This document shows positions 48,401 through 60,165 of a stretch of DNA of 64,000 nucleotides, one piece after another; positions within the stretch are counted from its first letter, which is position 1, and every line of letters begins with the position of its first letter. Position numbers and translations under genes: made by a program. Under the pieces are notes generated by a model. It made no database searches, had not been told where the DNA came from, and worked only from the letters and a program-made list of their open reading frames with translations. This DNA is from Zopfochytrium polystomum (taxonomy: Eukaryota; Chytridiomycota; Chytridiomycetes; Chytridiales; Chytridiaceae). The stretch spans positions 186,001 to 250,000 of the forward strand of contig JAIVFJ010000074.1 of NCBI GenBank assembly GCA_025765615.1. The letters run 5' to 3'.

Positions 48401-49159
48401 AGCAGAGTCGGATGAGACAGTTCCCTTCTCAAGCGCTAATTTCCGCTGCTGTTCCTCCCATAAAGGATGTCCTACTGGCGGCCCGCTGGTGAGTGTAAAG
48501 TTTGTGGTTCGCCGCGCTGGGGTAGGTTTTGACGTAGTGGCTTCTTCGGAATCTGTGTTACCGCTGGCTGGTTGCGGTGTGGACGACGTTTCTGACCTAA
48601 CCGGACCGGAGTCTGTCTGTCTATCGGGTTCGACCGCAGTTGGGGCAGCGACTACTGGTTGAGCTGGCGGTGAGGATGTTCCGACAAGCGTTGTGGGCGA
48701 TTGGCCCAAACTGGACGTCGCAGAGGACGAGGCTGAAAGGGACGACGAACCATCAGCGGGAACGGAAAAATCAGGCTTAGGTGGGTTTAACTCGCCACCA
48801 CCGTGTTCAGCCGGTGCCAGCTGACTGGATACAGTAGACTCTTCAGCATTAGAAAAGTCTTGTTGGGGGTTGCGATCCTCGAAGAACTGGATTTCGTCTC
48901 CGTTTTCTATCGACTCCATGTTGGACGGTTCATCTTGTTGATAATCTGGTTCGTATTCGAGGGACACAGTGGGACTGTACTCCTCCTCCATCGGTACGTC
49001 CTCAAGCGCTTCTTCCTCCTGGTTGACCTGGCGCTCCTGAAACTCATTTGCCGCCGCCCGATAGTCCTGAGGGCCAGCGCTCCGAACATTTACGGCGGGT
49101 GCTGCAACGGGGTGCACAACACCACTTGATTCTTCAACCTCTTCAAATTCGTCGCTCAT
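45477..49159 (-). CDS. Nab3-like nuclear RNA-binding protein (RRM, RD repeats, Gln-rich C-terminus)
   Basis: In yeast, Nab3 with Nrd1 and Sen1 terminates short non-coding transcripts. Four exons (49159-47839, 47762-47111, 47042-46837, 46750-45477) join to 1150 aa. Order: an acidic N-terminus; an RGG-rich linker (GGRGGRGGGGG); one RRM (ARLFLGNLASEKTDRFEIAA to KESFGFVQFTDP, 48.05-47.86 kb); a KISRDK motif; a long RD/RE-dipeptide stretch (47.46-47.56 kb) and RS segment; an anticodon-binding-like domain (CQMIVLGNSER, VDTLFLSPKLNLRSVVHQMM, EGVKAVVFIDE, GTISMHVFQPGGS, then EYDNI); and a Gln-rich tail with a pure run of about 25 Q. Acidic N-term, RRM, NCOA5/Nab3-type fold and Q-rich end match fungal Nab3. 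The RD repeat is unusual for it. Confidence 0.8.
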
Positions 49160-49280
49160 GGCACTAGAACGTGCAGTACGTCCCGATGGGAGGCTGAAAA
49201 AGTCCGATATGCGAACAGGCTGGAACCTTGTCTTCCTATCCTGTTAAGTCCTCTGGGGTCTTTTGCTTCAGCTTCCCCCA

Positions 49281-50020
49281 ATGGACGCTATCAGCACACT
49301 GGGAAAGGACAGCTGTTCCTCGGACCAAAGCCTTCGGGACGGATTGAAGCGGTTGGAGGAAGATGGACTAGCGGTGCTAAAGATGTAAGAACAAGGCTGG
49401 TGAGAAAATCGCGCTGGACCCGATGGTGTCGGTGACTGGAGGAAAGATGTTTCGCGGGTAGCGAGGAACGCTTAGGTTGTGCCGGGCACCCAACTGTGTT
49501 GGAAATGATCATTTGTTAAGTATAGGGGTTCGCGCCACGGCAGGCAGGAGGGAAGAAGAGTGGGAGGCATCAATAGAGGCTGGGGAGGGGGGAGCTTTGG
49601 TGCAGACTGATTTGCGCGTCGCTGCACAAGGTGCGGAAGAGGCTGGTTTCCGCGGTCCCAAGACTACTGGCTCACCCGGCACTGATCACCCAAATCAACC
49701 AGTCGAACACCTTCCTTCACGATTGGACAATGTGGAAGGAGTCGTGCTGGAGGCTTGGGCTCCTGTACTCGAGGTAAAAACAATTCCCGGCACAGTTTGG
49801 TCATACCCCGCCAAAGATCGAAACGGTCACCGGAAGTCGTGGCACGAAAAATACTCTCGAGGTCCGGGCCCCGATTGTTTGGAGCAAGGCTGGAGCGATG
49901 GGACGGGGGAATGGGGAGGGAAAGGCCATCCCATCCTGGCAGCACACTCGGATTGCTTTGACCAGAGGTTTTAATCAACGACGGCCGGGGCATCGCATTG
50001 TGGATCTCAATTGCTAGTGG
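49281..50020 (+). CDS. Possible small gene divergent from the Nab3-like gene, unrecognised
   Basis: An ATG at 49281 opens MDAISTLGKDSCSSDQSLRD and runs to a GTAAGA donor after ...GLAVLKM. A CTTAG acceptor at about 49474 continues in phase as LCRAPNCVGNDHLLSIGVRA, then EEEWEASIEAGEGG and VEHLPSRLDNVEGVVLEAWA. Further down the best-looking frame changes near 49790 (PPKIETVTGSRGTKNTLEVR, ending GHRIVDLNC, stop 50018-50020). That change would need an implausible 22-nt intron or an indel. Start codons of the two divergent genes are only 121 bp apart. No domain was recognised, and the opposite strand is also open over part of it, so the call is weak. Confidence 0.35.
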
Positions 50021-51332
50021 CTCCTCCCTTCGAGGTGGGGTGGACTGGCTCATCGGTTCCACTATGCACAGGTACTCGGACGATTGACAAAGGAAAGGGT
50101 AAACGAACCTACGTTTCAATAAACAAGGACCTGCTTTGGTACAAGACGCAAAGGAATGCCAAACACTTCCTGACTTGTCCCTGTGCGATCCTTTTTTCTC
50201 AGAAAAATATAACAACTTTGCCGTGCTGTTGAAACCCCCCTAACAAAGAGTATTTCCCCGGAGGTCGGCGGCGGTCATTTTAGAGCTTGGACCAGTGACT
50301 ATGAGTGTGTGTATGTGTGTGTGGGTGTGATTCAAAGTCGGAATTTGGTGGGCGCGCGACCCAATCATGAGATTCATCAAACAACTTAGTTTTCAGTCGA
50401 CCGACTGACTCAACAGTGCATTAATTGTCGGTAAGACAAGTGTTTCAGTAAGTTTGGATGGCGCAGATACCGGCGGCTTTTCGGCCGCGTTTCGTTTAAA
50501 CTTCCAACGGGCAGCTGGTCGGTTAGAGGAGGTTGGCATGGCACGGCAGACCCAACCGTGGATGGATACCTTTCAGATCAAACCTTCCAAATATTATATT
50601 AGAAATGTTTGTATCTTTGGAGATATCAATGTCGACCAGACTTGAGTAAAGTCAATACGGGAAAGTGCATCCACCCATCATCAGGTAAACGACAAAGTAA
50701 ACATGGACCGCCGAACGCCCTCTCCGTCCGCCCGCCCGCCCCCATTCCTTAACTCGCGCCCCCCTTCTCGCCATGCCATTCGTAGTCGTTCCTGTGCAGC
50801 TCGCTTATTTACCATAAGTTCCCTCGCCCTTCCCTTCCCTTCCCTGCCGCCCTCTTCGCCGTCTCGTCGCAGTTTTTTTGTAATAATAATAATAATACCC
50901 TCCCTCTTCCTCCTCATCCTCCTCAGAGGTTTGCACGGCTGCCTCGCTTCTCTTCTTTCGCCCACCCCAAATCGATCGGGGCTCTCTTTCTTTTACGCTT
51001 TTTTTCTTCTTCTTCTTCTTCTTCTTCTTCTTCATCTTCTCCGGTTTTTCTTTCATTTGTCAAACGGGTGTTTACTTGTGCTCCTCCACTACTCTTTCTC
51101 CATTTTTCATATAATTCCACGCGCCGTTCTCCCCTCACACCCTCTGTCTCTCGCTCCTTGCAGCCCGCTTTCAAATTCGTTCTAACCGGGCCGCGCAACC
51201 CACCCAACAACACTTTCTCGTCTCGCAAATCGATCCCGAGCTCTCTGTCTGTCTGTCTGCTCATGCCCCTGCCTATCTCTCCTTCTGTCTCTCTCCAACT
51301 CTCCCTCTGTCTCACTCTCTCTCTCCCTCCCT

Positions 51333-51365
<33 letters not shown>

Positions 51366-51610
51366 GCTCTCTGGCTCGGTGGTCCCCCTTTCAAAATCGA
51401 ATCAAATCAACCTTCACTAAACCTCCCCGCTCTGTCTCTCGCCCTTTCTCGTCCACAGACCAAAAAAAGGAAAGAAACAAAAACAAAACCCGAAACCAAA
51501 AGAAAAAAAAAAAAAAGAAAAAGGAAGCCAAAACCACAACCGCAACACCACCACCACCCGCCTGCACAACTGCTTTTCACAACCTCTCTTCCCTCTCTAA
51601 CACGCACACA
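50021..51610. other. Intergenic region upstream of 6-phosphogluconate dehydrogenase
   Basis: 1.6 kb with no supported gene. It contains GT-rich sequence near 50.31 kb, (AAT)n near 50882-50896, (TTC)n near 51006-51032, CT-rich tracts near 51.30-51.37 kb and an A-rich stretch near 51.50 kb. The proximal part should be promoter and 5' UTR. Confidence 0.55.
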
Positions 51611-53961
51611 ATGAGGTGAGAGCGACACACACCTACTCACGCACGCATTATGCACGCTCGCACGCTCCCACGCTCCCACGCTCCCCTTCCCCTGGGGGTC
51701 TCCGTCGTCTCCAATCCTCCTGCTTCTGGTACTCGGCCGCTGGCTGCCCCCCCCAACCCAACGCGCGACCTCTCCCTCAACGTGGCTGGGGAGCTCCTCT
51801 TCCCCCGCAACGCGCCACAGGGGGATTACTCGATGTTACCAGGCAACACCTCGCTTCAGACGCGGTTTCCCCCCCCCTCCCCTCCCGAGATGGCACGTCG
51901 GGTCCTTGAGGTTTCCAAGTCGCAATTTCCCCTGGCCCTTGTCGCTCCATCTGTCTGAAACTGTTACGACTACCCGACCTGCCCATCCACCCCTATCTCC
52001 AACTTTTTGCCTTTATTCGCGCGTCAGTCGGCTATTGACCACGGCTTTGCGTTCACTTTCTCACAGCGCTGACATCGGTCTCATCGGCTTGGCCGTCATG
52101 GTTAGATCCAAACAACTTGTTTCGTTTATCTTCACCCGCCACCAAAATGCTGATACTATCGTTGTATTCCCTTTGCTGTGCAGGGCCAAAACCTTATCCT
52201 GAACATGAACGACCACGGCTTCACCGTATGTTGAGTCGGCGCGTTGTTCACCTGTAACTCTAACCATGGACATCTGGAATCTTACCTTTGCCCTCCATTC
52301 CCAACAGGTGTGCGCTTACAACAGGACTGTCGAGAAAGTCGACAGTTTCCTCGCTAACGAAGCCAAAGGTATTTGCAATAGTGCGGCCTGAGGAAACGAG
52401 CCCCTCACACACACCGCCTGACAGGCACGAAAATCATTGGCGCTCGCTCGATTCCGGAACTTTGCGCCAGCCTCAAGGCCCCAAGGAAGGTCATGCTCCT
52501 CGTCAAAGCTGGATCCGCCGTCGATGACTTCATCGAACTCATCCTCCCCCACCTTTCCGCTGGTGATATCATCATCGACGGTGGGAACTCGCACTTCCCC
52601 GACACCATCCGTCGCGTGAAGTACCTCGAATCGAAGGGCTTCCTGTTTGTCGGTGCCGGTGTGTCTGGTGGTGAGGAGGGCGCCCGCTACGGTCCGTCTC
52701 TCATGCCGGGTGGTTCGCCTGCTGCCTGGTAAGCGCAGAGCGACATTGGTGAGACTCAAGCGGGCTGCCGATTCTTACGACTTGCTATGCCGACAGGCCG
52801 CACATCAAGCCCATTTTCCAGGCTATCGCGGCGAAGACCAAGGACGGTGAGCCTTGCTGTGACTGGGTTGGTGAGGGCGGATCTGGCCACTACGTGAAGA
52901 TGGTCCACAACGGTATTGAGTACGGAGACATGCAAATCATTTGCGAGGCCTACAACCTGCTCAAGGACATCGTCGGCCTGTCCCACGACGAAATGGCGGA
53001 CGTGTTCACCAAGTGGAACGAGGGCGAGCTGGACTCTTTCCTTATCGAAATCACCCGGGACATTCTTCGCTTCAAGGACACTGACGGAACCCCCCTCGTT
53101 GAGAAGATCAATGACGAGGCTGGTCAGGTACGCTTGGACGTTCTCTCTTTAAACGGGGGTGACTTTGCCTGTTGGTAACGCTGGAAAAATTGCTGTTCGC
53201 AGAAAGGAACTGGCAAGTGGACCGCCATTTCTGCTCTCGACCTGGGCATCCCCGTTACCCTCATCGGCGAGGCTGTCTTTGCTCGTTGCCTTTCTGCCCT
53301 CAAGAGCGAACGCGTCGGCGCGTCGAAGATTCTGTCCGGACCCGCTGGCATCCGTTTCTCTGGCGACAAGGCTGCCTTCATTGAGGACATTCGCCAGGCC
53401 GTGTATGCTGCAAAGATTATCTCGTACGCTCAAGGTTTCATGGAGCTCCGCGAGGCCGCCAAGGCCGAGAAGTGGAACTTGAACTACGGTGGCATTGCCC
53501 TCATGTGGCGTGGCGGTTGCATCATTCGCAGGCAAGTGCATCCCCTTGAAAAACCATGAGATTGCAAAAATCTGCCTCAAGGCTGCGCGCATTTGCATTC
53601 TAACTTTATCTTCTGCAGTGTTTTCCTGGGCGATATCACCAACGCGTACCGCTCCAACCCCAGCCTGACCAACCTCCTGCTCGACCCCTTCTTCACCAAG
53701 GCTATTCTCCGTTGCATGCCGTCCTTCCGTCGCGTCGTGTCGCAGTCTGTTCTTCTTGGTGTCCCAGCCCCGGCGTTCTCGTCCGCCCTGGCCTTCTTTG
53801 ACGGTTACCGTTCCGCGCGTGTCCCGGCTAACCTCCTCCAGGCCCAGCGTGACTACTTTGGCGCCCACGGATACTCTACCCTTGACAAGCCCACCGAGTT
53901 TGTGCACACCAACTGGACTGGTCGTGGCGGTCGTGTTGCTTCGTCCACGTACAACGCCTGA
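51611..53961 (+). CDS. GND1: 6-phosphogluconate dehydrogenase, decarboxylating (EC 1.1.1.44)
   Basis: Cytosolic oxidative pentose-phosphate enzyme: 6-phosphogluconate + NADP to ribulose-5-phosphate + CO2 + NADPH. Eight exons (51611-51615, 52067-52100, 52184-52225, 52308-52368, 52425-52728, 52797-53127, 53203-53531, 53619-53961) give 482 aa, the usual length. Seen: Rossmann [53 protein letters not shown], active-site [48 protein letters not shown] and the C-terminal RDYFGAHGY with TNWTGRGG. The first coding exon is only ATGAG, followed by a 451-nt intron. The seventh intron has a GC donor (GCAAGT). Both joints are required by the conserved protein. Confidence 0.96.
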
Positions 53962-54378
53962 GTCGTGGAATAAAACATTCGTTTTTCTGCCGATGTGTGA
54001 ATCCTTTTTACTGCCTCGGCCCACAACAACTTTCACCATGAATTGTTTCATTCAGTTTTTGGGTTCCGGCTCTCTCTGGCCTTGTGTCCGACCCTTTTCA
54101 TCCCTGCCTCTATCTCTCTCTCTCTGCTGCCCTTTTTCCTTGTCCGTTGAACTCGTCCGAGCAGACTCTTTCCTTCTTTTTTTGCGGAAGAGGGGGTGAG
54201 TCGAGTCCCACATTGTTGCTACTGTTTCTGTTTCTCGCTTGCGGGATGCAACCGAAACAAAGGTCCTTCTTGCATGGAGTGGTGTGGTTGTTTGTTCTTC
54301 GCGGAAGCACTCCAATGCGAAATCTGCGTTAAAAAAAAAAAACAAAGAAAGAAAAAAAAAATTAAGGTGCACAGATAG
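53962..54378. other. Intergenic region between the GND and Hsp70-like genes
   Basis: About 417 bp: 3' flank of the dehydrogenase (AATAAA at 53969) and the upstream region of the Hsp70-like gene, with an A-rich stretch at 54332-54365. No heat-shock element array like the one at 31.15 kb was seen here. Confidence 0.5.
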
Positions 54379-57086
54379 ATGACGACTCGGCCACCATTGT
54401 CCTTTCCTCCCACCCATTCCCGTCGCCGTGTGGCAAGCGCCCCTTCCCTGTCGTCCAAAAAGTCACCATCACCATCACCATCATCATCGTCATCATCGTC
54501 ATCGTCATCGCACCTACAACAACAACAAGAACAACAACTGTGGCAACAACTACAACTGGAACAAGAAGCTCCACCACCACCACCACCACCACCTCCTCTA
54601 ACATGGATTGCGCCGCCTCCACCACCTTCACCGCCTTCGGCGACCGCGCCCCCGCCCCCCCAACGCATCCTCGTCGGCATCGACCTGGGAACCACCGCCG
54701 TGCACATGGGAGTCTGGAACAAGAGCGAGCGGAGAGGTATTATTTATAATTTAATTTTTTTTCTTTTCCTTTCTGATTTATAGTTCTCTTTTTTTTTTTT
54801 TTTCGGGTTTTGTTGGTGTTGTTGTTGCCTTGAACAAACGAACGACAACTCTTTTTCCCTTAACCTTAACCGCCCAACGTGGCTCCGGCCCGTACAGTCT
54901 CTGTGCCGGCTGACGAGCTCGGCAGCAGCACGGCCACGCCCGCCCACGTTGCATTCACCACCACCACCACCGACGGCGACATTCTACTCGTGGGCCATGC
55001 CGCGAGGAGCTACGGCGCTCGGTAAAGGAGTTAATTTTTTTTTTCTTTTCTCTATATTGGGATGTAATCGATGTTGCTGTTCTTCGGGGGCGTGGCAGGC
55101 ATCCCGGCAGCGCCGTCTTCGACGCCAGGCGACTCCTTGGCGTTCGCTTCGACGACCCAAGTGTCCAGCGCGGCATCAAGACCTGGCCGTTCAAAGTCGT
55201 GGATCACGACGGAAAGCCGGCCGTCCGGGTCGAGTTCAAGCACGAGGAGGAAAGGACCTTCACCCCCGAGGAGATTACGGCCACGATCATCCGCAAAATG
55301 ATGAGCACTGTCGAAGCCTACATGGGCGGCGGCGGCGGAGCACGGTTTGCCTGCGACGCCGTCGTCACCGTCCCCGCCGGCTTCCGCGACGAGCAGCGGC
55401 ATGCTGTCAAAGAGGCCGTGCGTGCCGCAGGGCTGAATGTGCTTCGCATCATCAACAAACCGACAGCTGCTTGCATCGCGTACGGGTTGGATAAATCGAG
55501 CGTACCCATACAAAAGGCCCTTGTCGTCCACCTCGGGGGTGCAACGCTCGATGCAACCCTCTTTGAGATCGAAGAGGGCATTTATGAGATCCTAGCTACC
55601 GCTGGCCACTCCTTTGGCGGTTCGGACTTTGACGACCGCCTCGTGGCCCACTTTGCCAAGGATTTCCAGCGTATTCACAACGAGGTATTTTTTAACCTTC
55701 TGAAAGGGACGCACTTTCCACTGGTTTAGATACCCACCTCCAAACCGGCACAGGACATTTTCTCCCACCCTCTCGCCCTTCATCAGCTCCGCACTGCTTG
55801 CGAGCGCGCAAAACGAATGCTGTCTGTGGATGACCTCGCCACCATCGAGATTGACTCCCTGCACAACGGCGTCGGCTTTTACAGCCACATCACGCGTTCT
55901 CAGTTTGAGGAGCTTTGCGACGACTTCCTTCAATCCATCCTTGAACCGGTTGAAAAGGTCTTGCACGACGCTCAGCTCAGCAGGGACGCCGTGGACCACA
56001 TACTCCTTGTCGGTGGTTCCTCCCAAATCCCCAAGGTCCGGCGGCTCGTCTCGGAGTTCTTCGACGGAAAGCAACCACTGGCAAGCCCCGAGTTTGGCCC
56101 AGACGAGGCCACCGCGCATGGTGCCACCATCCAGGCCGCATACTTGGCGGGCGAAATCGCGGTCAACCCCGAAGAGTTGATGTGCATTTTCGACGTGTTC
56201 ATCGCGTCGGTCGGGATCGAAACCGCCGGCGGGGTCATGACAAAGATGTTCAGCCGCAACACCGTCACCCCCATGAAAAGGTCGGCCATCTTCACGACGT
56301 GCGCCGCCAACCAAACCGACATGCTCATCCGCCTGTTCGAAGGCGAGTCTCCCTTTGTCAAGCACAACCGCCACTTTGCCACTTTGCTCGTCGACGGCAT
56401 CCCCGCCGCCCCGCGCGGCGTCCCGCAAATCGAGATCACCGTCAGCGAGGACCACGACCACGTCATGACCGTCTCCGCCGTCGACGTCACGCCGTGGCCG
56501 GCTGCTGCGCAGAACGGCGGCCACGGCGGCCACGGCGGCGGCCAGAACCAGTCCCGAAGCCGTCCCCGCGCATCGGCCGCCCTCACCGTTTCCCCGCGAA
56601 GCAGGGCGCCCCGCGACAAAGTCGACGACATGATCGCCTCCACCGCCGCCCGCCCGCCGCTCCTCGCCGCCGCCGCAGACGCCGCCGTTCGCGAAGCCCA
56701 CCGCCTCGAGGACGCCGCGGCCGCCGTCGCCGCCTGGTGCCGCGACGCCGCCGCCAACGCCGACGCCGACGACAACGACCACGACGCCGACCGCCACGGA
56801 AACGATTCCGACGACCCCCGCGCTTCACGACCGCCGAGCCACCGCCCTCGTCGCCCTCGCCGCCGCCGCCGACGCCGCCTTCGACTGGCTCGACGCCGCC
56901 GCCGCCTCTGCGGCGGTCGCGCACGGCGACGACCTGCAGCTGCCGCACGCCGACGCCGTCGCGCAACGCATTGACGCGCTGCGCGCAACCGCCGATCCGC
57001 TGGTCCGCGCGATCTGCGGATGCGATGCGCCCGAGGGGTGGTGGCGGGACGGCGACGGCATTTCGGTGGTTGAGGAGGTGGATTGA
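54379..57086 (+). CDS. Divergent Hsp70-like protein A, altered ATPase residues, one apparent frame break
   Basis: Four exons (54379-54736, 54898-55021, 55099-55684, 55754-57086). A disordered, Ser/Gln/Pro-rich leader of about 95 residues precedes the Hsp70 fold: [146 protein letters not shown]. Compared with human HSC70 (numbering from memory), K71 is R, E175 is K and D199 is H; the DLGGGT loop is HLGGAT. Exon lengths sum to one nucleotide too many. The frame changes at the C5 run 56815-56819, after which a helical lid follows and the protein ends VVEEVD, the cytosolic Hsp70 terminus. It may be a pseudo-ATPase relative rather than an active chaperone. Confidence 0.88.
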
Positions 57087-57528
57087 AGGGCGCAAGCGTG
57101 ATGCACCAGACGGGGAAAAGGAAATATGAAAACGCTTGCCGGGGGAAAAGACGAGGTGTAAGGTGTGAAAGGGGTTTATGGGATGAGTGGCACGGGATCG
57201 ATTGGTGTTACCTTTTTTTTTTTTTTTTTTTTTGAAGGCGTGGAACGCTATTGAGACTGTCTCCCCTTTCGTTTTCGCTGGGAGATTTTTTGGGTTATCC
57301 TTCGGTTGCTTCCCTTCTTATTTTATTCTTTTTTTTTATTTTAATCTTCAGTTTTGCTGGAAAAAAATAATTCGTTTTTCTGACAAAACTTTCCAGGCCC
57401 CACCAGGGGAAAACATAGTTTTCCATTGACATTTGGTTCATTAAATATGCATGCCATGGAGCATTTCTACAGACAATCCTATACAATGTACGTAGGATGA
57501 GTTTGCGCTTTAAAATGCGCTCTTATCA
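57087..57528. other. 3' flank of Hsp70-like gene A
   Basis: T-rich run near 57212-57233 and AT-rich sequence marking entry into the second transposon island. No gene recognised. Confidence 0.5.
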
Positions 57529-58260
57529 GTGGGCAACTTCTTCATAACACATGTACGGCAATTTATGAAAGTTGGGAGGTCAAATCCTTTATTTAAGGAT
57601 CGTGTCTCTGGGGTTGAAAGGGTTTATTGTTTCATAAATCATTATTACAGGAGATCACTGCTTAACCATGACTTAGAGTCGGTGATTAAGTTAGCCGAGC
57701 TGAAGAATCCACTGAACTGGGATGCAAAAGTTGTTACCCCCGAGGAAGTGGAGGAGTTCAAACGCCTCATGGATGAGCCAATTGAGGGGAAGGATGATGA
57801 ACCTTCCAACAGGGGAATAGAAATCTGGATAGATCTTTATTCGGATGAGGACGCGTTGGAGAGTGCTAAGACCCACAGCGCTGACACGAGGGAGCCCCAG
57901 TGACCAAAGCCATATTAGGGCTCACAGTTATACAGACTGAACAATTATGTGCGCCAAAATTGTTGGTGAACAAGGTTGCTTGAGGAAAAGTCTGGGACGC
58001 ACTTAGGAATAGCAACATTGGTTTGCTTGAAGTTAGAGTGGCATACTCAATTGTGATGAATAAAGGTGAGGTTGGAAATGTAGCTGAGGCCGACCTTCCG
58101 TTGGCAATGGAGACTGAATCCAAGCTATACTGACCTGGCGCCAGCTCCGAAAAGTGTGCTCAGGCATGGAAACTATGGGCCACATTGGAAAGCAGCCACT
58201 GATAAAGAGTATAAGTCTCTGGTTGGAAAACATGTCCCGAGAATGCTGGGCATGAATGTC
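57529..58260 (+). pseudogene. Degenerate Ty1/copia-like polyprotein relic
   Basis: A frame of 124 codons (57529-57903) contains a stretch reading NWDAKVVTPEEVEEFKRLMD. Its family was not recognised. Downstream, at about 58186, WKAATDKEYKSLVGK follows the pattern W..AM..EY.SL..N, at the start of copia reverse transcriptases. Stops and frame changes follow, so it is a dead fragment. The rest of the polymerase and paired LTRs were not found. Confidence 0.4.
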
Positions 58261-59333
58261 CTTCTGTTGGGTTGGGTTGAGTACAAACTTTTTGGCAGTT
58301 ACAATAGGGTCTGAGTGACTTGAGAGTCCCTTTGTTTATATGTTTACATAATCTTGTAAATGCTAATCTCTTATCTCCCTCGTCAGTGCTGCCTTGTCAT
58401 TAATTTTTCATTCGTCCTTCCTTTCATTTTTTCTTTGAACATTTTTCTTCTTTTCTTTCTCCTTTCTTTTTCTTTCTTTCCTAATGCCACTCCATATAAA
58501 TAGATGCCCTTGGAGAAGCAGCCTCATTAATATCTCTATACACAACCAACCCAACCTTCAATAAATGCCATTTCTAAGAAATTAGATTTGTTTTCTACTG
58601 AAACCTCCCTTCCCCTAGAGATTCCTAATCTCATGGGCCATTGAGCTGGTGAGGTCTCTTTAAAAGCTCTTCCTTGGCTAGTTCATTGGTTTTACCTACA
58701 CATATAGTGGCCCCCCATCAATCACAAACAACCACTCTGTTCCTATGTTTGAATACCTATTCTTACTTTCAAAGTAACTCAGTGCTGATGCCCTCCATCA
58801 AAAAGAGCATCCCGTGTTCCTTGTGCTGAATGGGCCTAAGCACAAGGAGCACACCATTTATTTCTTCTTATTTCTTCTTGTTTCTACTCATTTTCTCTTA
58901 TTTTTACTCATTTTCTCTTATTTCCCCTTTTTCCCATCTTTCAAGCCTCTGTCCCTGCAGTGATGTGGCCTCCCAGCCCTCAAATTCAGCCCATCTCAAA
59001 TTTGAGGCAGGAGAGACACTGGGTGGAGGGGGGGTGTGTGAGGACAACAGGCTGTTGAGCCTGCGACCTCAAATAAAAATAGTATACCCCACTTTTTTAA
59101 CTGATAATTTGTGAGGATTATCAATTTGACTCGACAAAACAACATTTCACAAAAGTAACATAACACAGCTGGACCCCATTTCTTATTATTTTCATGGGTT
59201 AATATTGTCCCTGCAAGCCGAACCACTGAGATTTGGACTGTCTCTTAGCTGTGGCCATGTATATTATTCATGTTATTATTACGCACTAAGTTGCAGGCCG
59301 AATGGCTCAGGCTGCTCTGCACTACTGGCAAGA

Positions 59334-59405
59334 GGCCCTCTAGCTCAGCGGTGTAGAGCAATCCCTTTGATGGGAAAGGTGCTAAGTTTGAGACATGCTG
59401 GCAGT
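59334..59405 (+). repeat. tRNA-like sequence (degenerate tRNA or SINE head)
   Basis: TAGCTCAGCGGTGTAGAGC has the layout of a tRNA D-arm (GCTC/GAGC stem, A-box). About 35 nt later, AGTTTGAGAC resembles a B-box. The anticodon and T stems do not pair properly, so it is not a functional tRNA; a tRNA-derived SINE or pseudo-tRNA is more likely. Confidence 0.4.
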
Positions 59406-60165
59406 CACTGAGTGGATGATGCAGAAATGCTAAGTTCTGCACAATGACTTAGCCTTGCCCTCCTCACTTTTGGAAATGGATTAGGATGATGTGCTTCAGT
59501 GGGTATAAGTACAGAGTCCAGGTGTACACAGAGCTAACACAGAGCTAACACAGAGCTGCTGCATAAGCTACCATGATGAAAGGCCTCATGAAAGGGTATG
59601 AGATCATAGGGTTTGTTCTCCTTTCTTCATTGATGATTTTACTTATTTTTTCAATTAGTAGTTTATCCTGTTTTTACTGTTTTTACTGTTTTATCTTTTA
59701 TTTATTTATTTGTTTGTTGTCTCTGTGTGTGTCTCTCTTTTCTTTTGTGGCTGTGAGTGACTGTCTTCCTCTTTGCACCAATCAGCTCTCCCCATCTCCT
59801 CCATCCTTCTTGGCAGCTGATGCCAAGAAATGCTCTATGATTTTCTGAGCTGTCTTCCTTGTTTGATGGCTCAGCCCCATTTGTTTGGTGACTCACTCCT
59901 CCTCTCTCTTCTTTGTTGTTTTATTTATTGTTTTGTTCTTTTGTATATGTTTTCCCTTCTTTTCCCCTCCTTCTTCCTTCACCCTGCTGATTCCAACCCA
60001 CTCCAATTTAAGCAGCCCACCTCCATTCTTGTTGCCCCTTAGAACCTGTACCTGAAGTCTTCTTGCCTGCCCTTTTCTTTCTCTGACTGTGTGTATGAGC
60101 TGGGGGTGGCAGTCCCCTGGTGTGTGACAGGAGAATTGGTTCTCTTGGCCATTTATGGCAGTGTG

